64,000 nucleotides of DNA from Nostoc linckia z4 (GCF_002608075.1 NZ_LAHA01000001.1:128757-192756); one strand, 5' to 3'; positions 8,487 to 18,341 are shown, numbered from the stretch's first letter. The notes: generated from the sequence alone by a model not told the origin. Numbers and translations: made by a program.

Positions 8487-11400
8487 TCAGAAAATTAGGC
8501 TAGCGATCGCCCGCACTAACTTTGCTGGTTCCACTGGTTTTGTAATATGCTTATCGAATCCAGCGGCAATTGCTTGTTGATAATCAACTTCAGCAGCATA
8601 AGCAGTTAAAGCAATGGCCAAAATTTTTCCTCCCAGTTCTGGAGGCATATCTCTGATTCGACGGATCAACATATAGCCGTCTACTTCAGGCATTCCAATG
8701 TCACTTACAAGTAGATTTGGCTGTAAATCAGGGAGAATTTTTAGTGCTTCCATAGCGGAGTCTACCTGCGTTACCATTGCCCCAGACTGTTCCAAAATGA
8801 AAGCAATTAACTCTCGCGTATCGCGCTCATCATCCACCAACAGCACTTTCACCCCACTCAAATCGGGCAAATCATTTGATTGTCCATCTATTTCCCGATG
8901 CTTGAGATGAACCTTAATCAATGGCAACATAACTGTAAAGGCTGCTCCCTGTTCTTCGCCCAAACTTTCTGCCTTTACTGTACCGCCATGTAATTCCACG
9001 ATGTGACGAACAATGGCCAATCCTAACCCCAACCCCCCGAATTTTCTGGTGGTTGCGCCATCAGCTTGTCGGAAGTAATCAAAGACGAATGGTAAAAAGT
9101 CGGCGTTAATTCCTTTGCCTGTATCGCATACTTGCAGTTGAGCATGAGAATCAACACAAGCTAAACTGATTTCTACTTGTCCGCCTTGGGGTGTAAACTT
9201 AATGGCATTAGAAAGCAGATTCCAAATTACTTGTTGTAAGCGGACTGAATCACCTGCTACTAAAAATTTGGAATCGTAGCCTTGGTGCGCCGACAGCACC
9301 ACTTGAATTTGAGATTTAAGATTGTCTGGTTGTTTATTAAACTCAATGGATGCTAAATTTCTGTTAGTATTTTCTGATGCCAAATCTAAAATCACAAATC
9401 GCAAATTGATAGATTTAGCTTGGGCAGCTAAACGCACGGTTTCTAAAGCTGCGGCGATCGCACCGACTAAATTCACAGGAGCAACATTCAAGCTGAGTTT
9501 TCCTTGCAAAATGCGAGAAACATCCAGCAAGTCTTCAATTAATTGAGTTTGCAGCTTCGCATTACGCTCAATGGTTTCCAAAGCACGAGCGGTGGTTGCG
9601 GCGTCATACTTTTTAGTTTGCAGCATCTTTGACCAACCAAGGATGGGATTTAGCGGCGTGCGAAGTTCGTGGGAAAGAACTGCTAAAAATTCATCTTTGA
9701 TGCGGTTAGCCTGAATTAATTGCTCTTTTCGTCGCTGTAACGAAGCCATTAATTCAAAACGTTCCAAAGCAACCGCCACCTGATCTGAAGTTGCTTGCAG
9801 TAGGGCAGTTTCCTCTAAAGTAAAGTGCATACGCCTGCAACTGGCAAAAGAAAGTACACCGAGCAGCTTTCCTTGCACAATCAATGGTTGACCTGCATAG
9901 GCTGTAATTCCCAAACTATGAAGTATGTGTGCATGGGGATGGTTTGAGTGGGGCACGTCGTTGAGGATAATTTGACGCCGTTCTTGGGCTACTAGTCCAC
10001 AGATTCCTTGATCGAATTCTAAGTATTCAATTGTTTTAAATACTTCTTCTGTAATGCCGTTCCAAGCTACCAAATGAAGTTTATTTTTATTTTCGTGGGT
10101 TTCAATCAAATAGTTAAAGTAAAAATCCAAATCCATCTGCGCCGAGAGTTTACTGAACAAAGCGTTCATCAAATCCAAGGGGCGCTCGGTTGACAGCAAA
10201 TCGCTGGTTGTTTCAAATAGCAACTTCAGCCCTTCACTACGTTCTTGTAAGGCTTTTTCTGCTTGTTGGCGTTCTCTAAGGGCCCGTTCGCGTTCGGTAA
10301 TGTCAACTGCAACTCCTCCCACCAACAGTTGTCCGGAGGGGTCTGCAATGGGAAACTTGTATACTAAAAATTCCCCAAGGCTGCCATCTGGGCGTGGGGC
10401 AGACTCAATCACTTCCAAGACTTGATTCGTGTCGGTAACAGTTCTCACATTATTGAGGAATAACTGAGCAATTTCGGCTGGATATAGCTCAAAAATGTTT
10501 TTATTGATGGGGTTGTTTGTTGCTAAATTAAATGTGCGGAAATAAGTGGGGCTGAGATAAAGTACGCGTCCCTGTGCATCTGTAATCCAAGCTGCCGCCG
10601 GACTGTTGTCCATAAAAGCTTGGAAGCGTTCTTCACTTTGGTGCAAAGCTTTTTCGATTTGCTGGCGTTCGCTAATATCAAGAACAAACATCACTGATTT
10701 GTGCCGAGATTCTCCTACTAGGGAGTAGCCAATAACAACCGGTACGCGAGAACCATCTTTGCGAATGTATTCTTTTTCATAAGGAGTACAAGCTCCTTTT
10801 GACTTGGCTTCAGCGATGGCCAGTTCATCCAAATAACGATACTCTGGTGGTGTAATTTCAGTCCAGCGTAGTTTAAGAACTCGCAAATCCTCTTGGGTGT
10901 AGCCGACAATTCGCAGAAACTCGTCATTGGCTTCATTGATGCTACCTTCCACATCGCCAAATATAATGCCGACTACATTCGCTTCTACAAAACTCCTCAG
11001 CTGCTCCTCACTAGCTTTAACTGCCGCTTCTGCCTGCTTGCGAGCAGTGATATTCATGATGCTTACCAATACGCTGTCAAATTTAGCATTTTCTGACCCA
11101 AAGCTAATGGTAAACAGGACGTTGAGACGTTCTCCCTGGAGAGTTTTGAGAATTGTCTCTGATTCCAAATAAGTTTCCCCATCAGTAATTGCCAACAATT
11201 CTTCGATAAATACCTCTAGGGTTTCCGGTACGAATATTTGTTGGAGTGACACCAAAAGTTCATTTTTATTTTCAGCGCCAAACATTCGCACGGCGGCATT
11301 ATTCACGTTGACAATTCTCACCATGTCAACGGCTTGTTGAATAAATTCAGGGTGTTCGGCAAAAAAGGCACGAAAATTTTCCACACCTTGGGCTTTCAAA

Positions 11401-12614
11401 TTATCCAGCGCTGCTTTTACAAGGGAAAAATCTTCTTCCAGAATTGACACACCTGCGGCTTCAAAAATATAGCGATATTTTCTCTCCTGTTCTTGCAGCG
11501 CCTCTTGTGTCTGTTTGCGTTGGCTGATGTCACGAAAAAAAATATCGAGACCATCTTCACAAGGGTAAGCGTGAATCTCTAACCACAAGTCATATTCGCA
11601 TGGCAAATAATAATGATGTTCAAAATAAACGGGAATTTGTTCTGCCATCGCTCGTTGGTATTGATGCTCTAGGTTTGTACCTACTAATGCTGGCCACTCT
11701 TCCCAGTGGGACTTACCAAGAACTTCTGTACGAGATTTGTGGTTAATTCGCTCTGCTTCAGCATTTTGGTAAATGATTCGCCAATCTCTGTCTAAACTGA
11801 TGAAAGCATCACTCATGTTTTCCAAAGTGCGCGTCACTCGCTCATTGGCTTGTTGTAGTGCCGCTTGTGCTTGTTTGCGTTCGCTCAAATCAACAACAAA
11901 GCCAATAACGGTTTCTTGGTCATCTTCTACGAGGACAGAACCAAGCAAAACAGGAACGCGAGAACCATCTTTGCAAATATATTCTTTTTCAAAAGGTTTA
12001 CAAACTCCGCTGCTTCTGAGTTCCTCTACGGAACGTTCACTGACAATCAAAAACTCAGGCGCGGTGATTTCGCGCCAGTCTATTTGCTTACCAGACAAAT
12101 CCTCTCGCGTATAACCGACCATCTTCAAAAAAGCATCATTGGCTTCGATGATGTCACCGTTGAGGTCGCTGGCGATGACTCCAATGATGTTAGATTCTGC
12201 GAGTCGGCTAAACCGCATTTCGCTATCTCGTAATAACTTTAGACTTGACTCTGCTTTGGCTTTAGCAGTTTGTAATTCTGAGAAAAGTGCAGTTATTAAT
12301 AAAGATACTAATGAAAAAGTTGTTAATCGCACCAAAACGCTAAAGTTTGGGATCTCAAAGGAGTAGACTGGTTGAATGAGAAAGTAGAAGGCGATTATGG
12401 CAGATAAAGCGATCGCTAGCATTCCCACTTCCATGCCACCATACCACGCGCTAACCGCCACAGCAGCATAAAAAAACGTAAACACACTAGGATCGAATAC
12501 TGGTTGTAATAATCGCGCCATCATTAAGGCAACTATTATCGCCAATATCATCACGCCATAAATTGCTGAGCGAGAGCGCATCATCAAGAATTGTTCTAGT
12601 AATTTGACGCTCAT
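8487..12614 (-). CDS. Membrane-bound multi-PAS hybrid histidine kinase
   Basis: 1375 residues. N-terminal membrane region of about four helices (15-120, DUF4118/KdpD-like). Five PAS or PAS-like domains follow (about 130-248, 255-372, 375-525, 535-650, 655-775), then GAF (795-950), HisKA (His982 in SHELRTPLNPILGW), HATPase (1115-1230, DTGKG and GLGLGL boxes) and a C-terminal receiver (1255-1372, Asp1305 in VSDIGMP). The GAF lacks bilin-type cysteines, so the signal is unknown. Repeated PAS modules with near-identical phrases (PYEKEYIRKDGSRVPV, PFEKEYICKDGSRVPV) suggest internal duplication. Its ATG lies one base after the stop of the XRE gene, indicating translational coupling. Confidence 0.9.
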   Translation of the reverse strand: MSVKLLEQFLMMRSRSAIYGVMILAIIVALMMARLLQPVFDPSVFTFFYAAVAVSAWYGGMEVGMLAIALSAIIAFYFLIQPVYSFEIPNFSVLVRLTTFSLVSLLITALFSELQTAKAKAESSLKLLRDSEMRFSRLAESNIIGVIASDLNGDIIEANDAFLKMVGYTREDLSGKQIDWREITAPEFLIVSERSVEELRSSGVCKPFEKEYICKDGSRVPVLLGSVLVEDDQETVIGFVVDLSERKQAQAALQQANERVTRTLENMSDAFISLDRDWRIIYQNAEAERINHKSRTEVLGKSHWEEWPALVGTNLEHQYQRAMAEQIPVYFEHHYYLPCEYDLWLEIHAYPCEDGLDIFFRDISQRKQTQEALQEQERKYRYIFEAAGVSILEEDFSLVKAALDNLKAQGVENFRAFFAEHPEFIQQAVDMVRIVNVNNAAVRMFGAENKNELLVSLQQIFVPETLEVFIEELLAITDGETYLESETILKTLQGERLNVLFTISFGSENAKFDSVLVSIMNITARKQAEAAVKASEEQLRSFVEANVVGIIFGDVEGSINEANDEFLRIVGYTQEDLRVLKLRWTEITPPEYRYLDELAIAEAKSKGACTPYEKEYIRKDGSRVPVVIGYSLVGESRHKSVMFVLDISERQQIEKALHQSEERFQAFMDNSPAAAWITDAQGRVLYLSPTYFRTFNLATNNPINKNIFELYPAEIAQLFLNNVRTVTDTNQVLEVIESAPRPDGSLGEFLVYKFPIADPSGQLLVGGVAVDITERERALRERQQAEKALQERSEGLKLLFETTSDLLSTERPLDLMNALFSKLSAQMDLDFYFNYLIETHENKNKLHLVAWNGITEEVFKTIEYLEFDQGICGLVAQERRQIILNDVPHSNHPHAHILHSLGITAYAGQPLIVQGKLLGVLSFASCRRMHFTLEETALLQATSDQVAVALERFELMASLQRRKEQLIQANRIKDEFLAVLSHELRTPLNPILGWSKMLQTKKYDAATTARALETIERNAKLQTQLIEDLLDVSRILQGKLSLNVAPVNLVGAIAAALETVRLAAQAKSINLRFVILDLASENTNRNLASIEFNKQPDNLKSQIQVVLSAHQGYDSKFLVAGDSVRLQQVIWNLLSNAIKFTPQGGQVEISLACVDSHAQLQVCDTGKGINADFLPFVFDYFRQADGATTRKFGGLGLGLAIVRHIVELHGGTVKAESLGEEQGAAFTVMLPLIKVHLKHREIDGQSNDLPDLSGVKVLLVDDERDTRELIAFILEQSGAMVTQVDSAMEALKILPDLQPNLLVSDIGMPEVDGYMLIRRIRDMPPELGGKILAIALTAYAAEVDYQQAIAAGFDKHITKPVEPAKLVRAIASLIF

Positions 12615-12615
12615 A

Positions 12616-12870
12616 TCAAGAGTCCTCCCCTTGCTGTACTTTAGAGAGATACTCCTTTATTAGTCTTTTCCCTGATTCGCCCATCTTCTCTAACATTTCT
12701 TCAATTAGCTTTAGTGCCATCTGTGAAGGCACCACATATCCCTTTTCCCAGCGATTTACTGTTCGCACGGAAACTCCCAAACGGGCTGCAAACTTTTTCT
12801 GGGACAGATTCAGTTGCTGCCGAAGTTCGCGGATTAAATCTGCAATTTTTATAGATTTTTCTAGTTCCAT
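12616..12870 (-). CDS. XRE-family helix-turn-helix regulator
   Basis: 84 residues, nearly all one Cro/C1-type helix-turn-helix. The core is LRQQLNLSQKKFAARLGVSVRTVNRWEKG (given here in pieces: LNLSQKKFAARLGVS, RTVNRWEKG), followed by a charged helical tail. It binds DNA and probably controls its own promoter or an unknown regulon. The stop codon is one base before the start of the giant kinase, so they form a two-gene operon. No phosphorylation domain is present, so any link to the kinase output is indirect. Confidence 0.85.
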   Translation of the reverse strand: MELEKSIKIADLIRELRQQLNLSQKKFAARLGVSVRTVNRWEKGYVVPSQMALKLIEEMLEKMGESGKRLIKEYLSKVQQGEDS

Positions 12871-13460
12871 AGTCAGCAGAGTAAGCCAAATATTACGTCA
12901 TTTGTCTCCGACTTGAGGCAGAATTTTAAGAATCATCAGATATTATCTATCCACGGGTAAATTACATCTTTTGGTAAACCCAAACATCAGTTATTAGTGT
13001 TTGCTGCTGAGCGTAAAAGCATTGCTAAAAGAATGCTCTGCCGCTTGTAGCTACCACAATTTACGCCAACAAAAAGTTATTGAAATAAGAGAAGTGCCAA
13101 GGGTATTTATAAAATAAAAATAAAATTTGCTTGGTTACACGATGACCAATAGTATTATTGAAGATTGTTTAATTGTTTCAAAATACTATACATTGCTAAA
13201 AATATAGCAATCCCAAAGAAATTGGGAAATATGACATATTAGAATTATTGACTGTAGACTGTTAACCGTTGACAGTTTACAGTCTACATTGATATTTTTC
13301 ACAACTGAAATAGGATTGCTATAAGTGCATAATATTTGAAATTATTGCACTTGAGATTTTTATTGAAAAATCAAATTCTGAGGCTGAAATTCCCGACTTA
13401 TTCAAAAATGCAAAATGTTGTTTATGCAAAAAGAGTAATTAATTTTACTTCTGGAGTAAG
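12871..13460. other. Intergenic region with foldback element
   Basis: About 590 bases between the divergent XRE and acyltransferase genes. Apart from the 121-bp inverted-repeat element at 13,203-13,323 it is AT-rich with no supported gene. It probably carries both promoters. Confidence 0.5.
13203..13323. repeat. 121-bp foldback element with TATAGCAATCC ends
   Basis: Perfect 11-bp terminal repeats TATAGCAATCC (13,203-13,213) and GGATTGCTATA (13,313-13,323). A second, inner inverted repeat lies at 13,253-13,265 and 13,276-13,288 (12 of 13 match), made of the TGTTGAC-type sequence common in the window. A partial copy (AACTCAAATAGGATTGCCATAG) ends near 38,615. Confidence 0.65.
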
Positions 13461-14561
13461 ATGCAATGGCAAAAATGTCAAGCTAAAATATACTCTCAAG
13501 TCGATTGTTGCCTAATTTTTATTGCCATTTTGATTAATCAACACTCAGAAAATCTTCTCAATACTCAGCTGGAAAATGCACCAGTCCAAGGCTATAAATT
13601 TAGCTGGTTTGACTGGTTTTGTCTTTGGTATCCTCCAGGCTGGTTGATTTTATTTAACCGCCACTGGCAACACTATCATCAAGATCCAGATGGTTGGCAT
13701 TGGCTTGAATATGGATTATTTTTAATTCCTGGCGGATTTTATTTAGCAATGCTGAGTCGTTGGTTGCGTTTGGGTTGTCGTTCGCCACGCCAAGAAGTTG
13801 GCGAATTCGATGCCAATTATCAACAAGCTTTTCGCCAAGAAGTTATTGGCCCCATCGTCAAATATTATTTTCGAGGAGAATTGCAGCAAATTGAAAACGT
13901 GCCACCAAAGGGGCCATTAATTGTGGCCATGAACCACGCCGGGATGTGTTTTCCTTGGGACTTTTTGACCTTGGCTTATTTATTAGGAGAAGCCAGAGGA
14001 TGGAAAGTGCAACCCTTAGCAAATCCAGCATTATTCGATCATCCTTGGATGGTTTGGTGGTTACCATCTAAATGGTCGCAAGTATTGGGTGGTGTGAGAG
14101 CAGAATTAAATGATTTTGAGGTTGCCATTGCCCAAGGTAAAATTCTTCTTTATGCACCCGAAGGCATCAGGGGGCCTGCCAAAGGTTGGACAAAACGTCA
14201 TCAACTACAAAAGTTTGATGTTAGCTTTATGCAACTGAGCGATCGCTATCATATTCCCATTCTTCCAGTAGTTTGCATCGGTAGTGAATTTTTGCATCCT
14301 TGGACTTTTAATATCACCAAATTACAACGGCTAATCAAATTACCATTCTTGCCTTTTTCGCCTTTAATGCCTGCCTTACTTTTGTTTCCCTCAATGGGAG
14401 TTTGGGCAATGAAAACTCGTCTGCGTTATTTCATTCAGCCCTTGGAACCAGCAGAATTAGCGACAAATTCAAATAAAGGACGTACAGCAGTTTATCAACA
14501 AGCCCAAAAATTACGAGAAAAACTACAACTTCAAATTAATCAGCTATTAAGTCAATTTTGA
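13461..14561 (+). CDS. Lysophospholipid acyltransferase-like protein
   Basis: 366 residues. The region 135-320 resembles the PlsC/glycerolipid acyltransferase fold: LIVAMNHAGMCFPWDF (block I), VLGGVRAE, LLYAPEGIRGP (block III, acceptor-phosphate binding) and IPILPVVCIGSEF (block IV). Hydrophobic stretches in the N-terminal 110 residues suggest membrane association. Block I is unusual: the usual HX4D spacing is not seen, the nearest Asp being eight residues after the His. This fits distant diacylglycerol-acyltransferase-like members rather than classical PlsC. Substrate unknown. A GGAG site six bases before the ATG supports the start. Confidence 0.72.
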   Translation: MQWQKCQAKIYSQVDCCLIFIAILINQHSENLLNTQLENAPVQGYKFSWFDWFCLWYPPGWLILFNRHWQHYHQDPDGWHWLEYGLFLIPGGFYLAMLSRWLRLGCRSPRQEVGEFDANYQQAFRQEVIGPIVKYYFRGELQQIENVPPKGPLIVAMNHAGMCFPWDFLTLAYLLGEARGWKVQPLANPALFDHPWMVWWLPSKWSQVLGGVRAELNDFEVAIAQGKILLYAPEGIRGPAKGWTKRHQLQKFDVSFMQLSDRYHIPILPVVCIGSEFLHPWTFNITKLQRLIKLPFLPFSPLMPALLLFPSMGVWAMKTRLRYFIQPLEPAELATNSNKGRTAVYQQAQKLREKLQLQINQLLSQF

Positions 14562-14630
14562 CGTTGATTCAGATAGTTAAGTTTAATACCGTTTCTTTTT
14601 AAAAAATTAGCAAACAGCAATCAAATAACT

Positions 14631-14897
14631 TTACCAATCACTAGTTTTTGTATCGTCCCAGACTTCCAACTCCAAATCATGGAGATAAGTTAATGCACTG
14701 TGAATTTGTGCCTCTGTTCCTTTAAGTTCTAGGTCAAACCAACCATCACCGACAGCATTTGCTCCCAGAATCGCTGCCGTAATATTCACAGTCAAATTGT
14801 AATCAGACACCAAGCGAGAAATCACAGGTTCTTGATGATAGTCCTTAGGAATTCTGAGTCGAATTCGTTTGTTGGTAGGTGTATTGTTACTAGTCAT
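14631..14897 (-). CDS. NIL-domain protein of the sulfate uptake cluster
   Basis: 88 residues forming a NIL domain, an ACT/ferredoxin-like beta-alpha fold also found at the end of methionine ABC ATPases (RLRIPKDYHQEPVISRLVSDYNL, given as RLRIPKDYHQEP and ISRLVSDYNL). It is last in the sbpA-cysT-cysW series, where such small proteins often occur in cyanobacteria; a regulatory or sulfur-ligand-sensing role is inferred. The frame stays open upstream through a purine-rich repeat into cysW, but the repeat-encoded residues look non-biological, so I start at the ATG at 14,897. Confidence 0.75.
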   Translation of the reverse strand: MTSNNTPTNKRIRLRIPKDYHQEPVISRLVSDYNLTVNITAAILGANAVGDGWFDLELKGTEAQIHSALTYLHDLELEVWDDTKTSDW

Positions 14898-15012
14898 AGA
14901 GGGGAGTGGGGAGGTGGGGAGGTGGTTCGCTAAGGGAAAAGGGTAAAGGTTAAAGGGAAAAGAGAGATCTTTCCTTTCCTCCTTCCCCTTTGCCCCTTGC
15001 CCTATGCCGACC

Positions 15013-15894
15013 CTATTCAACATCTTTAATGCGGGTTTTGCGTTCTAAAATCTCTTTGAGGACTAAGGTGACTACTGCTAGTAAGGCTAATAGTACGGCG
15101 GCAGAAAAGGCTGCTTCGGTTTCATACTGTTTGTAAGCGTCTTCTACAAACAATGGTAAACTCTGGGTTTGGTCGGCAATGTTGCCTGATACTACTGAAA
15201 CTGCGCCAAATTCACCCATTGCTCTGGCGTTGGTCAAAATTAAACCGTAGAGTAAGCCCCATCGGATGCTGGGTAAGGTGACGCGCCAAAATATTTGCCA
15301 ATCTTTAGCGCCTAAGGTTCTGGCTGCTTCTTCTTGGTCTTTGCCAAATTCCTCTAAAACTGGAATTACTTCCCGCGCTACGAAGGGCATACTGACAAAG
15401 GCTGTTGCCAGTACCATACCTGGAACGGCAAAGATAATTTTGATATCGTGTGCTTGCAGCCAAGGGCCAAACCAGCCATTGCGTCCGTAAAGTAAGACAA
15501 GCATCAACCCTGCGACTACGGGGGAGATGGAAAAGGGCAGGTCAATGATGCTTAAAACTACGGCGCGTCCGGGAAATTTATGGCGAGCGATCGCCCAAGC
15601 TGCACACAAACCAAATACTGTATTTAATGGGAGAGAAATGGCAGCCAACAATAGTGTCAACCAAGCTGCATGGAGAAAGGCTGGTCGTGTCAGGTTAGAT
15701 AGAAATGGCCCGACTCCTTTGCTGAAGGCTTGGACAAAAACGTTAATTGCAGGCAGATATTGAACTAAGCTTAAATAGGCGATGGCAATACCAATTAAAA
15801 CTATTGGTACCCACTTTTTCTGCTCTTTTGGTTTGGCTGTATCTTTAATTTCATCAGATGCAGATGAGTGAAAACTTGGCTTATCTACTGTCAT
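15013..15894 (-). CDS. cysW: Sulfate ABC transporter permease CysW
   Basis: 293 residues with about six membrane helices and the binding-protein-dependent permease signature ([21 protein letters not shown]), which docks the ATPase. It pairs with CysT to form the inner-membrane channel for sulfate or thiosulfate uptake. Its start overlaps the end of cysT by 14 bases, typical of coupled translation. The ATPase subunit (cysA) is not in this window. Confidence 0.92.
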   Translation of the reverse strand: MTVDKPSFHSSASDEIKDTAKPKEQKKWVPIVLIGIAIAYLSLVQYLPAINVFVQAFSKGVGPFLSNLTRPAFLHAAWLTLLLAAISLPLNTVFGLCAAWAIARHKFPGRAVVLSIIDLPFSISPVVAGLMLVLLYGRNGWFGPWLQAHDIKIIFAVPGMVLATAFVSMPFVAREVIPVLEEFGKDQEEAARTLGAKDWQIFWRVTLPSIRWGLLYGLILTNARAMGEFGAVSVVSGNIADQTQSLPLFVEDAYKQYETEAAFSAAVLLALLAVVTLVLKEILERKTRIKDVE

Positions 15895-16747
15895 ATCGCC
15901 TTGCCCATGCTTGTAAGAAATTAATTGCCAATAGCAATATCAATGAAATTGATAGTAGAACTATGCCAATTACTGTTGCACCAGAATAGTCATACTGCTC
16001 TAATCTTTGGAAAATCAACACAGGTGCGATTAAATCTTGGAATGGTGTATTAGAAGAAATAATCACTGTTGAACCATATTCTCCAACTGCACGGGAAAAA
16101 CCCAAGGCAATACCAGTCAAAATTGTCGGAAATAATGGCGGCAAAATCACTTTCCAAAATGTCTGCCATTGAGAAGCACCCAAACACCAAGCAGCTTCTT
16201 CAATTTCATGTTCCATTTCCTGGAGTACGGGTTGCACAGTTCTCACCACAAAAGGCAGTGAGATAAAAATCATTGCTAGGGCTACTCCTGTGCGAGTAAA
16301 AGATACTTTAATTCCTAAAGGTGATAGCAGTGAGCCTATCCAACCGTTGTCGCTGTAAACTGTTGCCAATGTTAAACCTGCTACCGCAGTTGGCAATGCA
16401 AACGGTAAATCTACTGTGGCATCAACCAAGCGTTTTAATGGAAAGTCGTAGCGGACTAGAACCCAAGCAATCAAAGTACCAAATACGCCATTGAGTAGTG
16501 CAGCAAACAATGAAGTGACAAAAGTTACGTTGTATGTTGCTAATGCAATATCGCTAGTTGCGATCGCCCAAAACCTCGCTGGAGGTTCAGTACTTGCTTT
16601 CAGAAACATCGCAATTATGGGGATAAACAACATCACCGTCAAGTAGGCAATGGTGATTCGCCAAGTCCACGGAACTTGCTGCAATTTCTTCCACAATGAT
16701 GTTTTATGTTCGACTTCTACAGAAGGAGATACAGTCGTCATAGTCAA
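15881..16747 (-). CDS. cysT: Sulfate ABC transporter permease CysT
   Basis: 288 residues, six membrane helices, with the permease EAA loop ([21 protein letters not shown]). It forms the heterodimeric channel with CysW. It follows sbpA on the same strand, but a 450-bp gap filled by tandem and inverted repeats separates them, which is unusual for this normally compact operon. Confidence 0.92.
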   Translation of the reverse strand: MTMTTVSPSVEVEHKTSLWKKLQQVPWTWRITIAYLTVMLFIPIIAMFLKASTEPPARFWAIATSDIALATYNVTFVTSLFAALLNGVFGTLIAWVLVRYDFPLKRLVDATVDLPFALPTAVAGLTLATVYSDNGWIGSLLSPLGIKVSFTRTGVALAMIFISLPFVVRTVQPVLQEMEHEIEEAAWCLGASQWQTFWKVILPPLFPTILTGIALGFSRAVGEYGSTVIISSNTPFQDLIAPVLIFQRLEQYDYSGATVIGIVLLSISLILLLAINFLQAWARRYDSR

Positions 16748-16765
16748 AAATTCAAAATTTAAAAA

Positions 16766-16825
16766 GAAGTCAGAAGTCAGAAGTCAGAAGTCAGAAGTCA
16801 GAAGTCAGAATTCAGAATTCAGAAT
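16766..16825. repeat. AGTCAGA heptamer tandem repeat
   Basis: Five to six head-to-tail copies of AGTCAGA grading into ATTCAGA. The same unit (AATTCTGACTTCTGA on the other strand) recurs at 17,157-17,190 and 30,196-30,225. It belongs to the short tandemly repeated sequences known from heterocystous cyanobacteria. Confidence 0.85.
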
Positions 16826-16920
16826 AGTTAATTTTGGGTTGTGAATTCTTTTCAACAACTAAAGAGTTCACTAGCAAAGCTGGAGAATGAGAAAGCTCCA
16901 GTTAGGAATCAGAATTTAGT

Positions 16921-17083
16921 AGGACTTACGCAACTGGCATATTATTTTAAGTTTGTAGTGTACCCCTTCGGGGAAGCAAGCTACGCGTAGCGTCTCGTAG
17001 AGAGGACTTTAGTCCTCTAATAAGGACTGAAGTCCTTACTACAAGCAAAAAAATTGATTTTTTGTGACACTTGCGTAAGTCCT
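16921..17083. mobile_element. MITE with AGGACTTACGCAA ends, copy 1 (carrying a nested repeat)
   Basis: Ends AGGACTTACGCAA and TTGCGTAAGTCCT. It matches the 122-bp copies at 18,760-18,881 and 62,404-62,525. Relative to them it holds an extra stretch of about 41 bases (around 16,960-17,003) containing AAGCAAGCTACGCGTAGCG, a palindromic small dispersed repeat. No transposase is encoded. Confidence 0.85.
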
Positions 17084-17195
17084 GTTCAGTTAGGTATTGT
17101 ATTCTGCATAACTACAGAAGTAGACAAAATCTGAATACAATACTACAATTTCGGATTCTGATTCCTGAATTCTGAATTCTGAATTCTTTTCTGAA

Positions 17196-18341
17196 TTACT
17201 TTTTCTTTTGGGCTTGGATCTTATCGAACACACCCCCATCTGCGAAGAATTTTTTATCAATTTCTTCCCAACCACCAAAATCTTGAACTGTACCTAAAGT
17301 TTGCACCTTGGGAAACTTATCTGTAACTTCTTTAGTTTGAGCTAAAGTTTCATCCACAGGTCTGAATCCTAATTTAATAAACTCTTGTTGTGCTTCTGGT
17401 GTATATAGGAATTTCACAAAACCCTCAGCAACTTCCCGCGTACCGTGCTTATCGACGTTTTTATCTACTACAGCGATGGGATTGTCGATGGATATATTCA
17501 CATCGGGAATTACATAATCAACTTTCTCGCCTTTTTGTTGTGCCAGAATAACTTCGTTTTCGTAGTTAATTAAGACATCTCCTTGACCCTGTTTAGCAAA
17601 TGCGTCGGTGGCTTCCCGTGCATCTTTAGTCAGGATAGGCACGTTGTTGTAAACTTTGGTGACAAATTCAGTTGCTTTGGCCTCATCTCCACCTGTTTTA
17701 ATTATGGAGTTCCAAAGTGCCAAGAAATTCCACTTAGCAATGCCTGAGGTTTTAGGGTCAGCAGTAATCAACTTGACATTTTTTGTGACCAAATCTTCCC
17801 AAGTTTTGACGCCTTTGGGGTTGCCAGGGCGAGTGATGATTGCTGCTACAGATTTAGAGACAATGCCGTTATTGGGGACTTCTTTTTCCCATCCTGATTG
17901 AATTAATCCAGCCTTTTCAATCTTTGTGGTGTCTCCTGCCAGTGCTAAGTGAACAACATCTGCTTCCAAACCATCGATGACGGCACGAGTTTGAGAACCA
18001 GAACCGCCATAGCTTTGTTTGAAAGTCACAGTTTGGTTATGGTCTTTCTTCCACTGTTCTACAAATTTAGGAATGATGGCTTCGTGAGCAGCTTTGGTAA
18101 CTGCAAAGGAAACTAGTGTCAGTTCAACATTACTTTTACTTGCAGCCACAGGACTAGCACTAGGAGTTTCTGTAGAAGAACTGCCCCCCTCTCCACCAGA
18201 GCAGGCGGCAAGCGCCACACTCAACATTGTTCCTGCCAAAAAAAGCGATACGAATCCTTTGAGCGAATTCACTCTGAACCGGTTAATTCTACGTTCAGCA
18301 ATCGCTTGTAATATTTCTAGTGGGCGCTGCCACAAACTCAT
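17196..18341 (-). CDS. sbpA: Sulfate-binding lipoprotein SbpA
   Basis: 381 residues. A basic N-terminus and hydrophobic segment lead to a lipobox (ALAAC, Cys47) and a low-complexity Ser/Thr/Glu linker. The mature part is a type II periplasmic-binding fold of the sulfate family (ELTLVSFAVTKAAHEAIIPKF, shown as LTLVSFAVTKAAH; YGGSGSQTRAV; GDVLINYENE). It captures sulfate in the periplasm for CysT/CysW. The start is supported by a GGAGG site. A truncated paralogue lies divergently at 19,021-19,585. Transcription under sulfur limitation is expected from the family but no operator was identified. Confidence 0.93.
   Translation of the reverse strand: MSLWQRPLEILQAIAERRINRFRVNSLKGFVSLFLAGTMLSVALAACSGGEGGSSSTETPSASPVAASKSNVELTLVSFAVTKAAHEAIIPKFVEQWKKDHNQTVTFKQSYGGSGSQTRAVIDGLEADVVHLALAGDTTKIEKAGLIQSGWEKEVPNNGIVSKSVAAIITRPGNPKGVKTWEDLVTKNVKLITADPKTSGIAKWNFLALWNSIIKTGGDEAKATEFVTKVYNNVPILTKDAREATDAFAKQGQGDVLINYENEVILAQQKGEKVDYVIPDVNISIDNPIAVVDKNVDKHGTREVAEGFVKFLYTPEAQQEFIKLGFRPVDETLAQTKEVTDKFPKVQTLGTVQDFGGWEEIDKKFFADGGVFDKIQAQKKK

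Larger units (their letters stand above)
16748..17195. other. Repeat-filled gap inside the sulfate operon
   Basis: No gene. It contains a heptamer tandem array (16,766-16,825) and a 163-bp inverted-repeat element (16,921-17,083) that itself carries an inserted small dispersed repeat. The rest is simple AATTCTGA-type repetition up to the sbpA stop. Confidence 0.7.

Noticed and set aside
10718-12366. Many short frames on both strands inside the 1375-residue kinase gene
   Set aside because: Shadow frames with no domains, overlapping conserved PAS and kinase sequence.
14898-15023. 42-residue N-terminal extension of the NIL protein
   Set aside because: Encoded by purine/pyrimidine repeats and overlapping cysW; the NIL domain starts after the ATG at 14,897.
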